Positions 1 through 9,500 of a stretch of DNA of 56,495 nt are shown here, piece by piece (the first letter of the stretch is position 1; each line of letters starts with the position of its first letter). The notes under the pieces are model-generated. The model saw nothing but the letters and a program-made list of their open reading frames with translations. It was not told where the DNA came from and made no database searches. The stretch lies in assembly GCA_020850695.1 (NCBI GenBank), contig JADZEF010000232.1, forward strand, positions 1 to 56,495, read 5' to 3'. Source of the DNA: Planctomycetaceae bacterium. GTDB lineage: Bacteria; Planctomycetota; Planctomycetia; Planctomycetales; Planctomycetaceae. Made by a program: the position numbers and the translations under genes.

Positions 1-281
1 AGCCCCCAGCGAACTCCGCGTCCGAAAGCTGGGGGCTCCCTTCGGTCGACCCCAGCCACCCTTCATGACCCTTCAGAAACGTCTGAAATGGACCAGTAAC
101 TAAGGTGTCACGAGACTGGCCCCCGCCCTGCCGAAACCCGTCCTCCACTGGGACGGAGGCCTGGTCGTGAGGGGAATGAAGCGGACGAAGACATCCGCCG
201 GCCCGCAGGTTGGCCGACGGATGCCCCAGCCCCGCCGTCAAAGCTCTCGTGCGACGTTCCAACGCGGCGTTCCGGCAAAGC
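1..281. other. Gene-free left edge with one hairpin
   Basis: No supported gene lies here. Positions 1-10 and 28-37 form a perfect 10-bp inverted repeat (AGCCCCCAGC with its complement) around a 17-nt loop. There is no T-run on either side, so it is not a clear intrinsic terminator; it may belong to a gene outside the window. The remainder lies downstream of the leftward DUF1559 gene and shows nothing recognisable. Confidence 0.4.
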
Positions 282-1145
282 CTAGAATTCGCCGACGACC
301 TCGCCCCCGGCGAAGGTGACGAGCGCCTTCAGGGTGTCGGCCGCGATGTCCTTCAGCGAGAGGACACGTGCCGACCCGTCCATCAGGACGACGCGCAGCT
401 TTCCGTCCGCCAGTTCACCGAATGAAGCGACCGGCTCGGCGGCGTCGAACTTGAGATCGTCCGGCTTGGTCCAGACGACCGCCTTGTCGGCTCCCGCTTC
501 GACCACCAGGATCGTGTTCGACGTGCCGTCGGTCACCTCGCGGATCTTGACGCCCCCTTCCTCACGTCCGAAGGGAGCCCCTTCGCCGGTGATGCCGACG
601 TAGCGGGTCTTCCCTTCTTTGGCCGCCTCTTCGGCTCCTTCGCCTTCCGAGGCAAAGAGCTTCGGCATCTCCGCGATCAGCGGCTTGTTGGTCTCGCTGT
701 CCCAGTCCTCGTCGAGGTTGAACTTGTTGTACAGCGGAGCCTGGTCGATGTACGGCAGGATGTGGACCCGCCAGCTCAGCTTCCCCTTGGTGTCCTTCTT
801 GGGAGGGAACGTCTGGTTCGCGTCATGATAGTTGTGGAATGCCAGTGCAATCTGCTTCAGATTGTTCAGCCGCTTCGTGTTCTCGGAGGCGGCCCGCGCC
901 TTGACGACCGCCTCTTCGATCTTCGGCTTGACGGCGACCATCAGCTTGTCGATCCCACCCGGGTGCTTGACCTGGATCGACAGCTCCATCCCCTTCTTCT
1001 CGACCGACAGGCCCTTCAGCAACTCGTCGCCGAACTGCGTCAGCGCTTTCTCCGGGGCGGGAGCGTCGTCGCCGCGGAATGAGGCGGTGAAGAACTGGTA
1101 GATGCCGCCGAGCTGCTGCTGCCCTTCCTTCACCTTCTTTTCCAT
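282..1145 (-). CDS. DUF1559 domain protein, C-terminal part of a split gene
   Basis: The 287-residue product contains the DUF1559 signature around residues 92-112 (NNLKQIALAFHNYHDANQTF), then the usual body with a late DGSAR stretch. DUF1559 proteins are greatly expanded in planctomycetes and resemble pseudopilins or solute-binding proteins; their role is unclear. This copy has no N-methylation motif and no signal peptide. Its ATG lies in the same frame as the upstream lipoprotein ORF, separated only by two TAA codons and eight sense codons, and has only a weak ribosome site. It most likely is the second half of one longer lipoprotein; if translated alone the product would probably stay in the cytoplasm. 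The family call is firm; independent expression is doubtful. Confidence 0.75.
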   Translation of the reverse strand: MEKKVKEGQQQLGGIYQFFTASFRGDDAPAPEKALTQFGDELLKGLSVEKKGMELSIQVKHPGGIDKLMVAVKPKIEEAVVKARAASENTKRLNNLKQIALAFHNYHDANQTFPPKKDTKGKLSWRVHILPYIDQAPLYNKFNLDEDWDSETNKPLIAEMPKLFASEGEGAEEAAKEGKTRYVGITGEGAPFGREEGGVKIREVTDGTSNTILVVEAGADKAVVWTKPDDLKFDAAEPVASFGELADGKLRVVLMDGSARVLSLKDIAADTLKALVTFAGGEVVGEF

Positions 1146-1172
1146 CCCCGCAACCGCTTAGTCGGTCGTTCC

Positions 1173-2171
1173 TTAGATGGTGAGGCCCAGCAGGTTGCCT
1201 TTGGTCAGGTCCAGCGAGAAGAGAACCGACTTGGTGTTCTCGAGGGCTTGCGAGACCTGTTCCCCCTGTCCGGGAGGGAGTTGACCGCCGGCGGCCATTC
1301 CGGCCATCTGCTTGATGTCGTTGTCGGGATAGCCGAGGACCACCAGGTCCTGATCGAGCGAAACGCCTTTCAGCCGATCGACGATCTGGCCCGAGCCTCG
1401 GGCGGCCAGAGCTTCGAGAACCTTCACTTCGTTGCCCGAGACCAGCGTCTGGCTGTCGATCCAGAGGAGAATCTCGGTCTCTTCCGGCTTGGCTTGTTCC
1501 CCTTCCGGCACGTTCGAAAGACGATAGTACTTCTGAGCGTCCTTGGACGCTTCGGCGATCGCCGCCCCTTTTTCTTTTCGCTTGGCGATCAACTCGTCGG
1601 CATTCATCGGTTCGGTCGTGTGCACGACGACGATGCCCTTGCCGGGAGGGCCGAAACTCGGTTCGCCTTCCTTCTTCGGCTCGGGAACGACGGACGCGAC
1701 GAGGAAATCCACCTTCGTCGGGTCGATGTCGACCGGGGCACTCGCCTCGCTGCGGAACTTTTCAATCGCTTCGGCGACCATCTCGGGGGGGAGCCCCTTG
1801 ACGATGTCCGACGCCAGGATCCGCGTCGGCCGGACGACGACCGTCAGGAAGGCGTTGTTCGGCACGAAGGCGAGCGGGCTGTCCTTGGCGACCGCGGCCG
1901 TCCCGGCCGCAGGCGTTGCGGCGGGAGTCGACGGGGGCGTCGTCGAAGGAGTTGCGGTTGGGGTCGTCCCGGCAGCGGGCGTCCCCGCGTCCATGTCCGT
2001 GCCGGCCGGCCCCCCCGGCTTGCCGGCGCCGGGCGTGGCCACCGCCGCGGCGGCCGGCTTGGGCGACTCCTTCGCCGCCCCGCAACCCGACAGTGTCAAC
2101 GTGGCCATCATCGCCAGCGCGAAGCCGGCGGCAGCCGTCTTCGATGAGCGCAGCCAATTCGCAGTCACCAT
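1173..2171 (-). CDS. Lipoprotein, N-terminal part of a split DUF1559 gene
   Basis: The start is ATG at 2171, preceded by an AGGAGA ribosome site 7 nt upstream; longer in-frame starts add an unlikely leader. The 332-residue product begins with a lipoprotein signal peptide whose lipobox LSGC ends at Cys30. A low-complexity Ala/Pro/Thr linker follows to about residue 105, then a globular domain. The ORF ends at TAA (1173-1175). The same frame continues through GTTD, a second TAA (1158-1160) and AVAG into the DUF1559 ORF, and that junction reads like ordinary coding sequence. Planctomycete DUF1559 lipoproteins of this two-part design are plausible as single polypeptides. The protein would be anchored to the outer face of the cytoplasmic membrane or to the outer membrane. 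Function unknown. Confidence 0.75.
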   Translation of the reverse strand: MVTANWLRSSKTAAAGFALAMMATLTLSGCGAAKESPKPAAAAVATPGAGKPGGPAGTDMDAGTPAAGTTPTATPSTTPPSTPAATPAAGTAAVAKDSPLAFVPNNAFLTVVVRPTRILASDIVKGLPPEMVAEAIEKFRSEASAPVDIDPTKVDFLVASVVPEPKKEGEPSFGPPGKGIVVVHTTEPMNADELIAKRKEKGAAIAEASKDAQKYYRLSNVPEGEQAKPEETEILLWIDSQTLVSGNEVKVLEALAARGSGQIVDRLKGVSLDQDLVVLGYPDNDIKQMAGMAAGGQLPPGQGEQVSQALENTKSVLFSLDLTKGNLLGLTI

Positions 2172-2588
2172 GTGTCCGTCTCCTGAACCAGACCGTGTGA
2201 GTTGAGACCGTTCGCTCGAACGAGCGGCGGACATTTTCGGGACCATCCGATTCGAGAAGGAATCAGAAGTGGATCAAGGCCCGATGATCGTTCGCCCCGT
2301 CCCGACTTGGATCCGAGCGAACGTCCGGCAGCGGGTGTGGCTTGCGCCAGGGCATGCCGGCATGCGTGAAACGGCGTACATCCTAGCCGCCACGATGCGA
2401 ACCGCAAGGATCGTCATGCTACGCGCTCAATGCGGGCGTCGGAGCGGACCTCTGCATTGCCTGCCGTGGTGGACTTGAAAGTCGTCGCGAGCCTCACTAC
2501 GCCTTCGGCGTACAGAGCACTTGCGTTCCCCCGCGCATCTCAACGCAAGACTTCGGCAATTCCTGCAACGAAAACTCACTATGCCTGC
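2172..2588. other. Intergenic stretch of 417 bases
   Basis: This holds the upstream region of the leftward lipoprotein gene and the region beyond the end of the DUF1549/DUF1553 gene, which is also leftward. A small hairpin (TACGCC, loop TTC, GGCGTA; 2498-2512) lies about 80 nt past the stop of the DUF1549/DUF1553 gene. It has no T-run. No promoter was recognised and no ORF is convincing. Confidence 0.4.
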
Positions 2589-4307
2589 TCAATGCACGAA
2601 CCGGAACTCGCTGCAGGTCAGCAGGGCCCACAGCATGTCGCGCCAACGGTCTTCAGGACGTTTCTCTTCCGATAGGAGTTCCGTGAATCGGCTCGTCTCT
2701 TCAGAGAGGGGACGGCGTCCGAGCGTCGAGAGAAACAGACGGTTCAGGCGGTCTTCGACGGGGACGTCGGCCTTGGTCAGCGACTCCATCAGCGAGCCTT
2801 TCCGGCCATCCAGCATGCGGCCGAGTTCGCCATTGTTGAGATAAAGATGCTCCTGCAGGCCCCCCTGGAAGTCCCCGGCGCCGCTGTTGGGAGTTCCGAA
2901 GAACCGCACCACGTAATCGCGCGTCAGCGGTTCGAAGCGACCCGGGGGTTTGCCGTTCTGAACCGGCATGGAGAATGACGTCGCAACCTTCCACGAGTCG
3001 CTGAGCTCTTCGGCCGAGAGGGGGCGGACGCGGGCCTGCTCGAACCATCGCGGCAGGGCGTCCGCCGAAGGGCCATTCGACGAGATCTGGTACGTCTGGC
3101 TCAGAACGAGTTCGCGAATGAACCACTTAAGATTGAACGGCTGCGGGTCGAGTGCGGTCGGCCATTGCACTGAAACCGGCGCCTCGGCGACCGCAGCATC
3201 CCCTTCAGACGCAAAGACGTCTGCCCCGGGGTTCTCGGACGGGTTGCCTGGGCGCGGCGTCGCGCCTTTCATTGCCTTTGTCAAAGCTTCGAGCAATGCG
3301 GGATGGCTCGGGATGTTCGACGGGCTCATGTTATCGACGGGATGCACGAGCCCGCGGCCCATGAACTGGGCCCACACGCGGTTGGCCACGGCGCGGGCGA
3401 ACCAGGGGTTGTCGGGATGAGTGATCCAGTCGGCGAGCTGATCCTTCCGCGAGAACGGAGGAGGTGCAGGAGGCTTGCCGTCGGCCAGCTTCACTTCCTT
3501 GAATCCCTCCGGAAGCGGGGGTTCGACCAGCGGATCGCCCAGGAGGAACTTCGGTTTCACCGGCTCCCCCTTCTTTCCGGCTTCCTGCTGTGCGGCGGGG
3601 CCGGTGAAGAGGATGTCGCCCGTGCTTTTCTCGCCGATGGCATACTTGTTAAGGCCGTCCTTGTTTCCCACGCTGACGACCTGCAGCCGCGCGAAGAAGG
3701 CGGCCATCCCGTAGAAGTCGAGCTGCGTCCACTTTTCGTACGGATGGTCGTGGCAGCGGGCGCATTGCAGCTGCACGCCGAGAAACAACTGCGTCACCGC
3801 TTCATTCGCGTCCTCGGGACGGCTGCGGTACATCGTGAAGAACGCCGGCGGGCCGTCATCAACGGTGTTCCCTTCGGCCTTCAGGATCGCCCGCACCCAG
3901 ACGTCGTAGGGGACATTCTGCTGGAACTGCGTGCGAAGCCAGCCCTGGAATCCGGGTCGGCGGTCGACGTCGTAGCCGGGCGGGTTGCGGGTGAAATACG
4001 CGAGGTCCCAGACGTCCGCCTGATGCAGCCCGAATCGCGGGTCATCGAGCAGGCGGTCGACCAGCCGCTCACGCTTGTCCGGCGCGGCGTCGCCGAGGAA
4101 GGCGACGGCTTCGTCATGGCTCGGGATCGTCCCGCACAGGTCGAGCCACACGCGTCGCAGGAACATCGCGTCGTCGGCAGGGCCGGCCGGGACGATTCCC
4201 TCGCGGTCCCACCCCGCACGGATTTCCCGGTCGATGACGTCGCGAAGCCGGATCTCTTCGGCCGGGACGAGAGCCGGAACGGCGGCGAGCAAGGCCGTCG
4301 CTCCCAC
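2589..4307 (-). CDS. DUF1549 and DUF1553 domain-containing protein
   Basis: A 572-residue exported protein of a family typical of Planctomycetes, often encoded beside DUF1501 sulfatase-like genes, though none is visible here. The DUF1549 part spans roughly residues 20-230 and contains QCARCHDHPYEKW, a CxxCH motif like those that bind c-type heme. The DUF1553 part occupies the C-terminal half with the conserved ending WALLTCSEFRF. The role is unknown; an exported heme or redox function is often guessed. The only start in frame is GTG at 4307. Upstream in-frame codons read R-T-C-R-S-L-R-Q-W-L-A-F-L before a TGA, which looks like the charged beginning of the signal peptide but contains no start codon. 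The true start may therefore be noncanonical or displaced by an indel. Confidence 0.88.
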   Translation of the reverse strand: MGATALLAAVPALVPAEEIRLRDVIDREIRAGWDREGIVPAGPADDAMFLRRVWLDLCGTIPSHDEAVAFLGDAAPDKRERLVDRLLDDPRFGLHQADVWDLAYFTRNPPGYDVDRRPGFQGWLRTQFQQNVPYDVWVRAILKAEGNTVDDGPPAFFTMYRSRPEDANEAVTQLFLGVQLQCARCHDHPYEKWTQLDFYGMAAFFARLQVVSVGNKDGLNKYAIGEKSTGDILFTGPAAQQEAGKKGEPVKPKFLLGDPLVEPPLPEGFKEVKLADGKPPAPPPFSRKDQLADWITHPDNPWFARAVANRVWAQFMGRGLVHPVDNMSPSNIPSHPALLEALTKAMKGATPRPGNPSENPGADVFASEGDAAVAEAPVSVQWPTALDPQPFNLKWFIRELVLSQTYQISSNGPSADALPRWFEQARVRPLSAEELSDSWKVATSFSMPVQNGKPPGRFEPLTRDYVVRFFGTPNSGAGDFQGGLQEHLYLNNGELGRMLDGRKGSLMESLTKADVPVEDRLNRLFLSTLGRRPLSEETSRFTELLSEEKRPEDRWRDMLWALLTCSEFRFVH

Positions 4308-4544
4308 GAGAAAGGCGAGCCACTGACGAAGCGACCTGCACGTTCTCCCCGAACGGGATGGACGACAGACCGGTGGTCAGCCGCCGACAGCATATCAGTT
4401 CATGCGTCCGATTGCTGCGGTGATCGGCTGGACGAACTGCGAAAACGACTGGACAATCTCACGGTGCGGTCGGGTGGCACGTCCTGACCTCCGCCCCGCT
4501 GCAGTGCGTGCCAACCGGAAACTCGATTCGAGGAACCCTGACGG

Positions 4545-5240
4545 ATGACACGTCAGTCCGTGCTGGAGACGCTGCGGTCCGCGGCGCCCGTGATTGCTCC
4601 GTCCCTGCTGAAGTGCGATTTCGGCAATCTGCAGCGCGAGGTCGCGCTGCTCGAACCGTGCGGGGAGACGTTGTTTCACTGGGACGCCATGGACGGACAC
4701 TTTGTCCCCAATCTTTCGTATGGGGCGATGGTGGTCGAGCGTGTCCGCCCGATGACGCGGCGTCTGTTCGACGCACACCTCATGCTTTCCGACCCGGAGA
4801 AGTACATCGACGGCTTCATCAAGGCGGGTTGCGAGTGCATCACGTTTCATATCGAGGCCGTCCCCGAGCCCACGGAATTGCTGCGGAGGCTGAGGGATGC
4901 CGACGTGGTGGCGGGCCTGGCCCTCAACCCGGGGACGCCGGTCGATCGGCTCTTCCCGTATCTGGAGGATGTCGATCAGGTGCTGGTGATGAGCGTCGAG
5001 CCGGGATTCGGCGGGCAGAAGTTCATTCCGAAAGCGCTCGACAAGTTGCACGCGTTGCGGAAGCGGATGCCGGCGGACGCCCTGCTCTCGGTCGACGGGG
5101 GAATCGATCCCTCGACGATCGGAGCGGCCGCGGCGGCGGGGGCGCAGGTTTTCGTCGCGGGGAGTGCGGTGTTCGACGAGCCCGACTACGACGCGGCGAT
5201 CCGCGAATTGCGGAAGCAGGCGCAGGACGCGCGGACGTAG
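4545..5240 (+). CDS. rpe: Ribulose-phosphate 3-epimerase
   Basis: This 231-residue TIM-barrel enzyme interconverts D-ribulose 5-phosphate and D-xylulose 5-phosphate in the cytoplasmic pentose phosphate pathway. Visible family motifs are APSLLKCDFGNL near the N-terminus, the metal-binding and catalytic DAMDGHFVPN, the HLML strand with its His, VEPGFGGQKF with the phosphate-binding loop, the catalytic VDGGI and the terminal AGSAVF. The length matches the family norm of about 220-230. The ATG at 4545 has a GAGGAA ribosome site 9 nt upstream. The gene is divergent from the DUF1549/DUF1553 gene and convergent with the MoxR gene, so it is probably transcribed alone. Confidence 0.95.
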   Translation: MTRQSVLETLRSAAPVIAPSLLKCDFGNLQREVALLEPCGETLFHWDAMDGHFVPNLSYGAMVVERVRPMTRRLFDAHLMLSDPEKYIDGFIKAGCECITFHIEAVPEPTELLRRLRDADVVAGLALNPGTPVDRLFPYLEDVDQVLVMSVEPGFGGQKFIPKALDKLHALRKRMPADALLSVDGGIDPSTIGAAAAAGAQVFVAGSAVFDEPDYDAAIRELRKQAQDART

Positions 5241-5298
5241 ACTGGACATCCGCCCGCTCCACGCCCGCGTTTGTCGCGCCAGTCAAAAGCCCGGCCAA

Positions 5299-6303
5299 TC
5301 ACTTCGTCTTGCGCTCGGGCACCGTCTCGAGCAGCCGGCGGACCACGTCGTCCGTGGTGATCCCTTCGGCCTCCGCCGCGAAGCTGCACGCGAGCCGATG
5401 GCGAAGGACCGGCAGCGCGAGATGCCGGACGTCGTCGCACGAGACGTTGATCCGCCCGCTGAGGGCCGCATGGCACTTCGCCGTCAGGATCAGCGCCTGG
5501 CTGGCTCGCGGGCCGGCCCCCCAGGCCACCTGCTCCTGGATGAAATCCGGAACGCCCGACTCATTCGGCCGCGTCGCCCGCACCAAATCGACCGCGTACC
5601 CCGTGACGTGTTTCGACACCGGGATGTCGCGGACCAGCCGCTGGTACCGGAGCACCGTCGCCTGGTCGCACACTGGCTGCAGGTCGTTCGACGCATTCGC
5701 CGTCGTCCGCTCGACGATCTGCTCTTCTTCGTCGAGCTTGGGATAGCGGATGAACGTGTTGAGCAGGAAGCGGTCCTTCTGAGCCTCCGGAAGCGGATAG
5801 GTCCCTTCCTGGTCGATCGGATTCTGCGTGGCGAGGACGAAGAACGGTTCGGACAGCGGGTACGTCTTGCCGCCGGCGGTGACTTCGTGCTCCTGCATCG
5901 CCTGCAGCAGCGCGGCCTGGGTCTTCGGCGGGGTGCGGTTGATTTCGTCGGCCAGCACCACGTTCGTGAAGATCGGTCCCGGGACGAACACCGTGACGCG
6001 TTTGCCGGTGGTGTGGTCTTCCTCGATGACGTTCGTGCCGACGATGTCCGACGGCATCAGGTCGGGGGTGAACTGGATCCGCTTGAACGAGAGGGAGAGG
6101 AGGCGGGCCAGCGTGTTGATCATGAGCGTTTTGGCCAGCCCCGGCACCCCTTCGAGCAGATTGTGCCCCCCCGAGAAGACGGTGACGAGCAGCTCATCGA
6201 CCACGTGCCGCTGGCCGACGATGACACGGGACATCCCTTCCACGAGCCGCTGGTATTGGCGGTGAAGATCCTGAAGCTGCTGTTCGATGGGAGTGTCGTT
6301 CAC
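5299..6303 (-). CDS. MoxR family AAA+ ATPase
   Basis: A 334-residue AAA+ ATPase with Walker A GVPGLAKT, Walker B VLADEINR, the MoxR-typical NRTPPKTQAALLQAMQE segment and the sensor region ATQNPIDQEGTYPLPEAQ. MoxR ATPases usually act as chaperones that insert cofactors or activate vWA/DUF58 proteins. Here no DUF58 gene is adjacent; the only one in the window is about 29 kb away at 35180. The start is GTG at 6303 with AGAGATC upstream. The next gene in the same direction is the giant surface protein, whose stop is about 200 nt upstream of this start. The family assignment is firm; the client is unknown. Confidence 0.93.
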   Translation of the reverse strand: MNDTPIEQQLQDLHRQYQRLVEGMSRVIVGQRHVVDELLVTVFSGGHNLLEGVPGLAKTLMINTLARLLSLSFKRIQFTPDLMPSDIVGTNVIEEDHTTGKRVTVFVPGPIFTNVVLADEINRTPPKTQAALLQAMQEHEVTAGGKTYPLSEPFFVLATQNPIDQEGTYPLPEAQKDRFLLNTFIRYPKLDEEEQIVERTTANASNDLQPVCDQATVLRYQRLVRDIPVSKHVTGYAVDLVRATRPNESGVPDFIQEQVAWGAGPRASQALILTAKCHAALSGRINVSCDDVRHLALPVLRHRLACSFAAEAEGITTDDVVRRLLETVPERKTK

Positions 6304-6507
6304 GCGGGGGATCTCTGGGGGCGGAAGGGCCGCCGTGGAATGCTGGAATTCCGGCCGAACGTCCCGGTGGGATGAAGGTGTTCAGGTCTATGACCGTAGC
6401 GCGGCTGACGCCGTCCGTCAACTCAGCAGGGGCGGGGCCGGCCGATGCCGACGTCCGCCCCTGTCAGGAGAGTTGCGCAGTGCGGTCTCGGGACCGCGAT
6501 GCCGGTC

Positions 6508-9500
6508 TCAGAGTACGATCGTGATCTGCTTGCTCTGCACCGCGGTCGAGCCCCCGTCTCCGTCGGTCAGCGAGACCCTGACCGTGCGGGCGACAAGGGT
6601 CGTCAGGGGGCTCGTGCTGAGGTACGTGATCCTCCGCGCCACCGCCTGCACCGATTCCGCGTTGGAACTCGAGTTGAAAGTGATCACCAGCGGAGAGAGC
6701 CCGGTCCCGCCGCTGAACGTCCCGACGGCGACGCCGCTATAGAAGACCGTGTTTCCGGTCACTCCGACCTGGCCGAGCGCGAAACCCTGGCTGCTGATCT
6801 GGAGGAGGTCGGTGGCCTGGACGTTGTTGACCAGTTGGAACGTCAACCTGCCGTTGTTGAAGTCGGCCTGATCGAGGTCGGAAACGGTCGCCTGCGGGGT
6901 GAGGAACACCGCAGTGCCCGCGCTGCGGCTGTAGGTGACCGCGGGGTTCACGACGTTTCCAAGGACGGGAACGTCGTTGACCGAGAAGACCGTGATGTTC
7001 TTGTAGACCGGGAGGCTCGTATTGCCGTTGTCGTCGGTCACCTGCAGAAGCAGTCGCCGCACCAGGGTGCTGGGCGTCTCCGAAACGTTCGAGTAACGGA
7101 GCGCCCGGATCAGGGCGCTGACCGCATCGCGCGTCGCATTGGCGTTGAACGTCACGGAGAGGTCGCCGCCGACGCCCCCGCTGATCGTCCCGAACACGAC
7201 GTTCCCGAAGAGAACGTTATTGCCCACGACGCCGATCTGACCGGGCCCCACGCCGATGTGGGCGACCGTCAAGCGGTCGTCCGCCGACCCGTTCGTCTCC
7301 AGCGAGAGGAACAGGTTGCCGCCGGCGAAGCTGGGGGAATCGAAATCCGTGACGGAACCCATGGCGGCCAGAACGATCGGCGCCTGGTTCTCGATGTAGT
7401 TGAGGTTGAATGTGAAACCGTTGACCGTCGGCCTCACCAGATTGACGTTGATCGTCTTCAGGGCAATGTTGCTCATGCCTCCGTCGCCGTCGGTCAGCGT
7501 GGCCTGGAGCAGCCTCGGCACGCCGGACGGATTCGCCGAGACGCTCTGGAACTGTAGATTCCGAATGAGAGCGGTGGCTGCGGCGGGAGTGGCGGCGGCG
7601 TTGAATGTGATGACGAGCGAGGTCAGGCCGATCCCCCCGGTGAACGTCCCGATGATCGTCCCCCCGAAGGACACGTTGCTGCCGCTCACGCCGATCTGTC
7701 CGAAGCCGAAGCCCTGGTGGCGGATCGTCAGCCGGTCGGTCGCTTCTCCGTTTTGCAGAAGGGTGAAGGCAAGCACGCCGCCGGCGAAGTTCGGCGAGTC
7801 CGTGTCCGTGATCGTGGCGGTCATGGAGATGAGCAGCGGGCCTCCCCCCTTGGCATAATTGGCGACCACGCCGAAACCGGTGATGACCGGGTCCTGGTTG
7901 TTCATGAACACCGCGATCTGCTTCGACCGCGAGATGCTGGTCCCGCCGTCCCCGTCAGTCAGGATGACCTGCACGCTGCGGGACGTGGTGGGCGAAACGG
8001 CCGAGATCGTGTTGAACTGGATGTTCCGCAGGAGAGCCTCGGCGGCGGCCGGCGAGGACGCGGCGTTGAAGAAGATCCGCAGCGGGGTCGTTCCGCTGCC
8101 TCCGGTGAACGTCCCGATGAGGACGTTGCCGAAGCGGATCTGGTTTCCCACGACGCCGATCTGACCGGGGCCGTTCCCCTGGTTGCGGATCGTCAGGCGA
8201 TCGCCGGCGTGCCCGTTGGCGGTCAGCGTCACCGCCATCACGCCGCCGCTCAGGTTGGGCGAATCGAGATCGACGATCTGGGCGTTATTGTCGACCAGCA
8301 CTGCCGCGCTGCCGGCCAGGTAGGTGAGATTGGGATCGAAGTTGCTGACGACCGGCGGGGTGTTGATCCCCGTGATGACGATCGTCTTCGTGACGACGTT
8401 GCTGGTGCCTCCGTCGCCGTCCGTCAGCACCGCCTGGACCGTGCGGGTGGGGAAGATATTCGGGAAGGTGCCGACGTTCGAGTAGACGATATTCCGCAGC
8501 ACGGCCTGGACGCCGGCAGCGGTGGCCTGCGAGTTGAACGTGATGACGAGCGGCGTCGCGCCGGTCCCCCCGGTGAAGGTGCCGATGGTGACCGGGAGAT
8601 TTCCGTTCGGGGCCCGGAAGAGAACCGAGTTGCCAATGAGGGAGACTTGTCCGGCCATCACCCCCTGGTTGCGGATTGTGAGGCGGTCGTTGGCGTCGTT
8701 GCCGTCGCTGGGGCTCGCCGTGTCGACGAGGCTGACGGTCAGAGTGCCGGTGTTGAAGTTCGGCGAGTCCGGGTCAGTGACGGTGGCCGTCGTGGTGAGG
8801 ACGACGGGCAAGGCGTTCTCCCTCCACGCGACGTTGAGACCGAAGGCGGCGAGGGTCGGAGCCGTCTGCGGCAGACGCGTGATGGTGATCGTCATGGTGT
8901 CCTGGCCGTCGGGCGAGCCGCCGATGTCCGGATCATCGACGAAGACCGTGACGGTGTAGGTTTTCTTGACCTCGAAATCGAGCGACGTTCCCGCCCGCAG
9001 GCGGAGTTCGTTGCCGACGATGATGAAATCGGCGGCGTCGGGTCCGCCAAGGAACGGCGTGCTGTCACCGATGCCGTCATCGGTGATCAGGATATTGGCG
9101 ACGCGGACGTCGTTGCTGACGTCCGTCAGTTCCGGAAGGACATTGACCTGGTTGATCAACTGCACCAGCGGAGCGGTGTTATCGCTCGGGACGTTGATGA
9201 CGATCACGTCCTCGACCGCGAACCCTCCGCTGTCGACCGAGCGGACCCGAATGGAGAACGTCGTCGCCATGGGGACCGGCCCGATCGGCGTGAGCGTGAT
9301 CAGCCCATCCCCATTGATATAGAAGCGGCCGTTATCCGTGTCGCCCATCCCCGTGACAAGCGAGTAGGTGAACGTGTCATTCGCGTCGGGATCGGTCGTC
9401 ACGAGCGTCCCGATGCGGACGTCCGCGTTGGTGTTGCCGAAGGCGGTGCCGGGATTCAGTGTGATGTCGGTCGGGGCGTTGCCGAAGTTATAGTTCTGCG

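Noticed and set aside
5299..6303. MoxR plus DUF58 as a local operon
   Set aside because: The only DUF58 gene is at 35180-36217, about 29 kb away and on the other strand; they are not an operon here.
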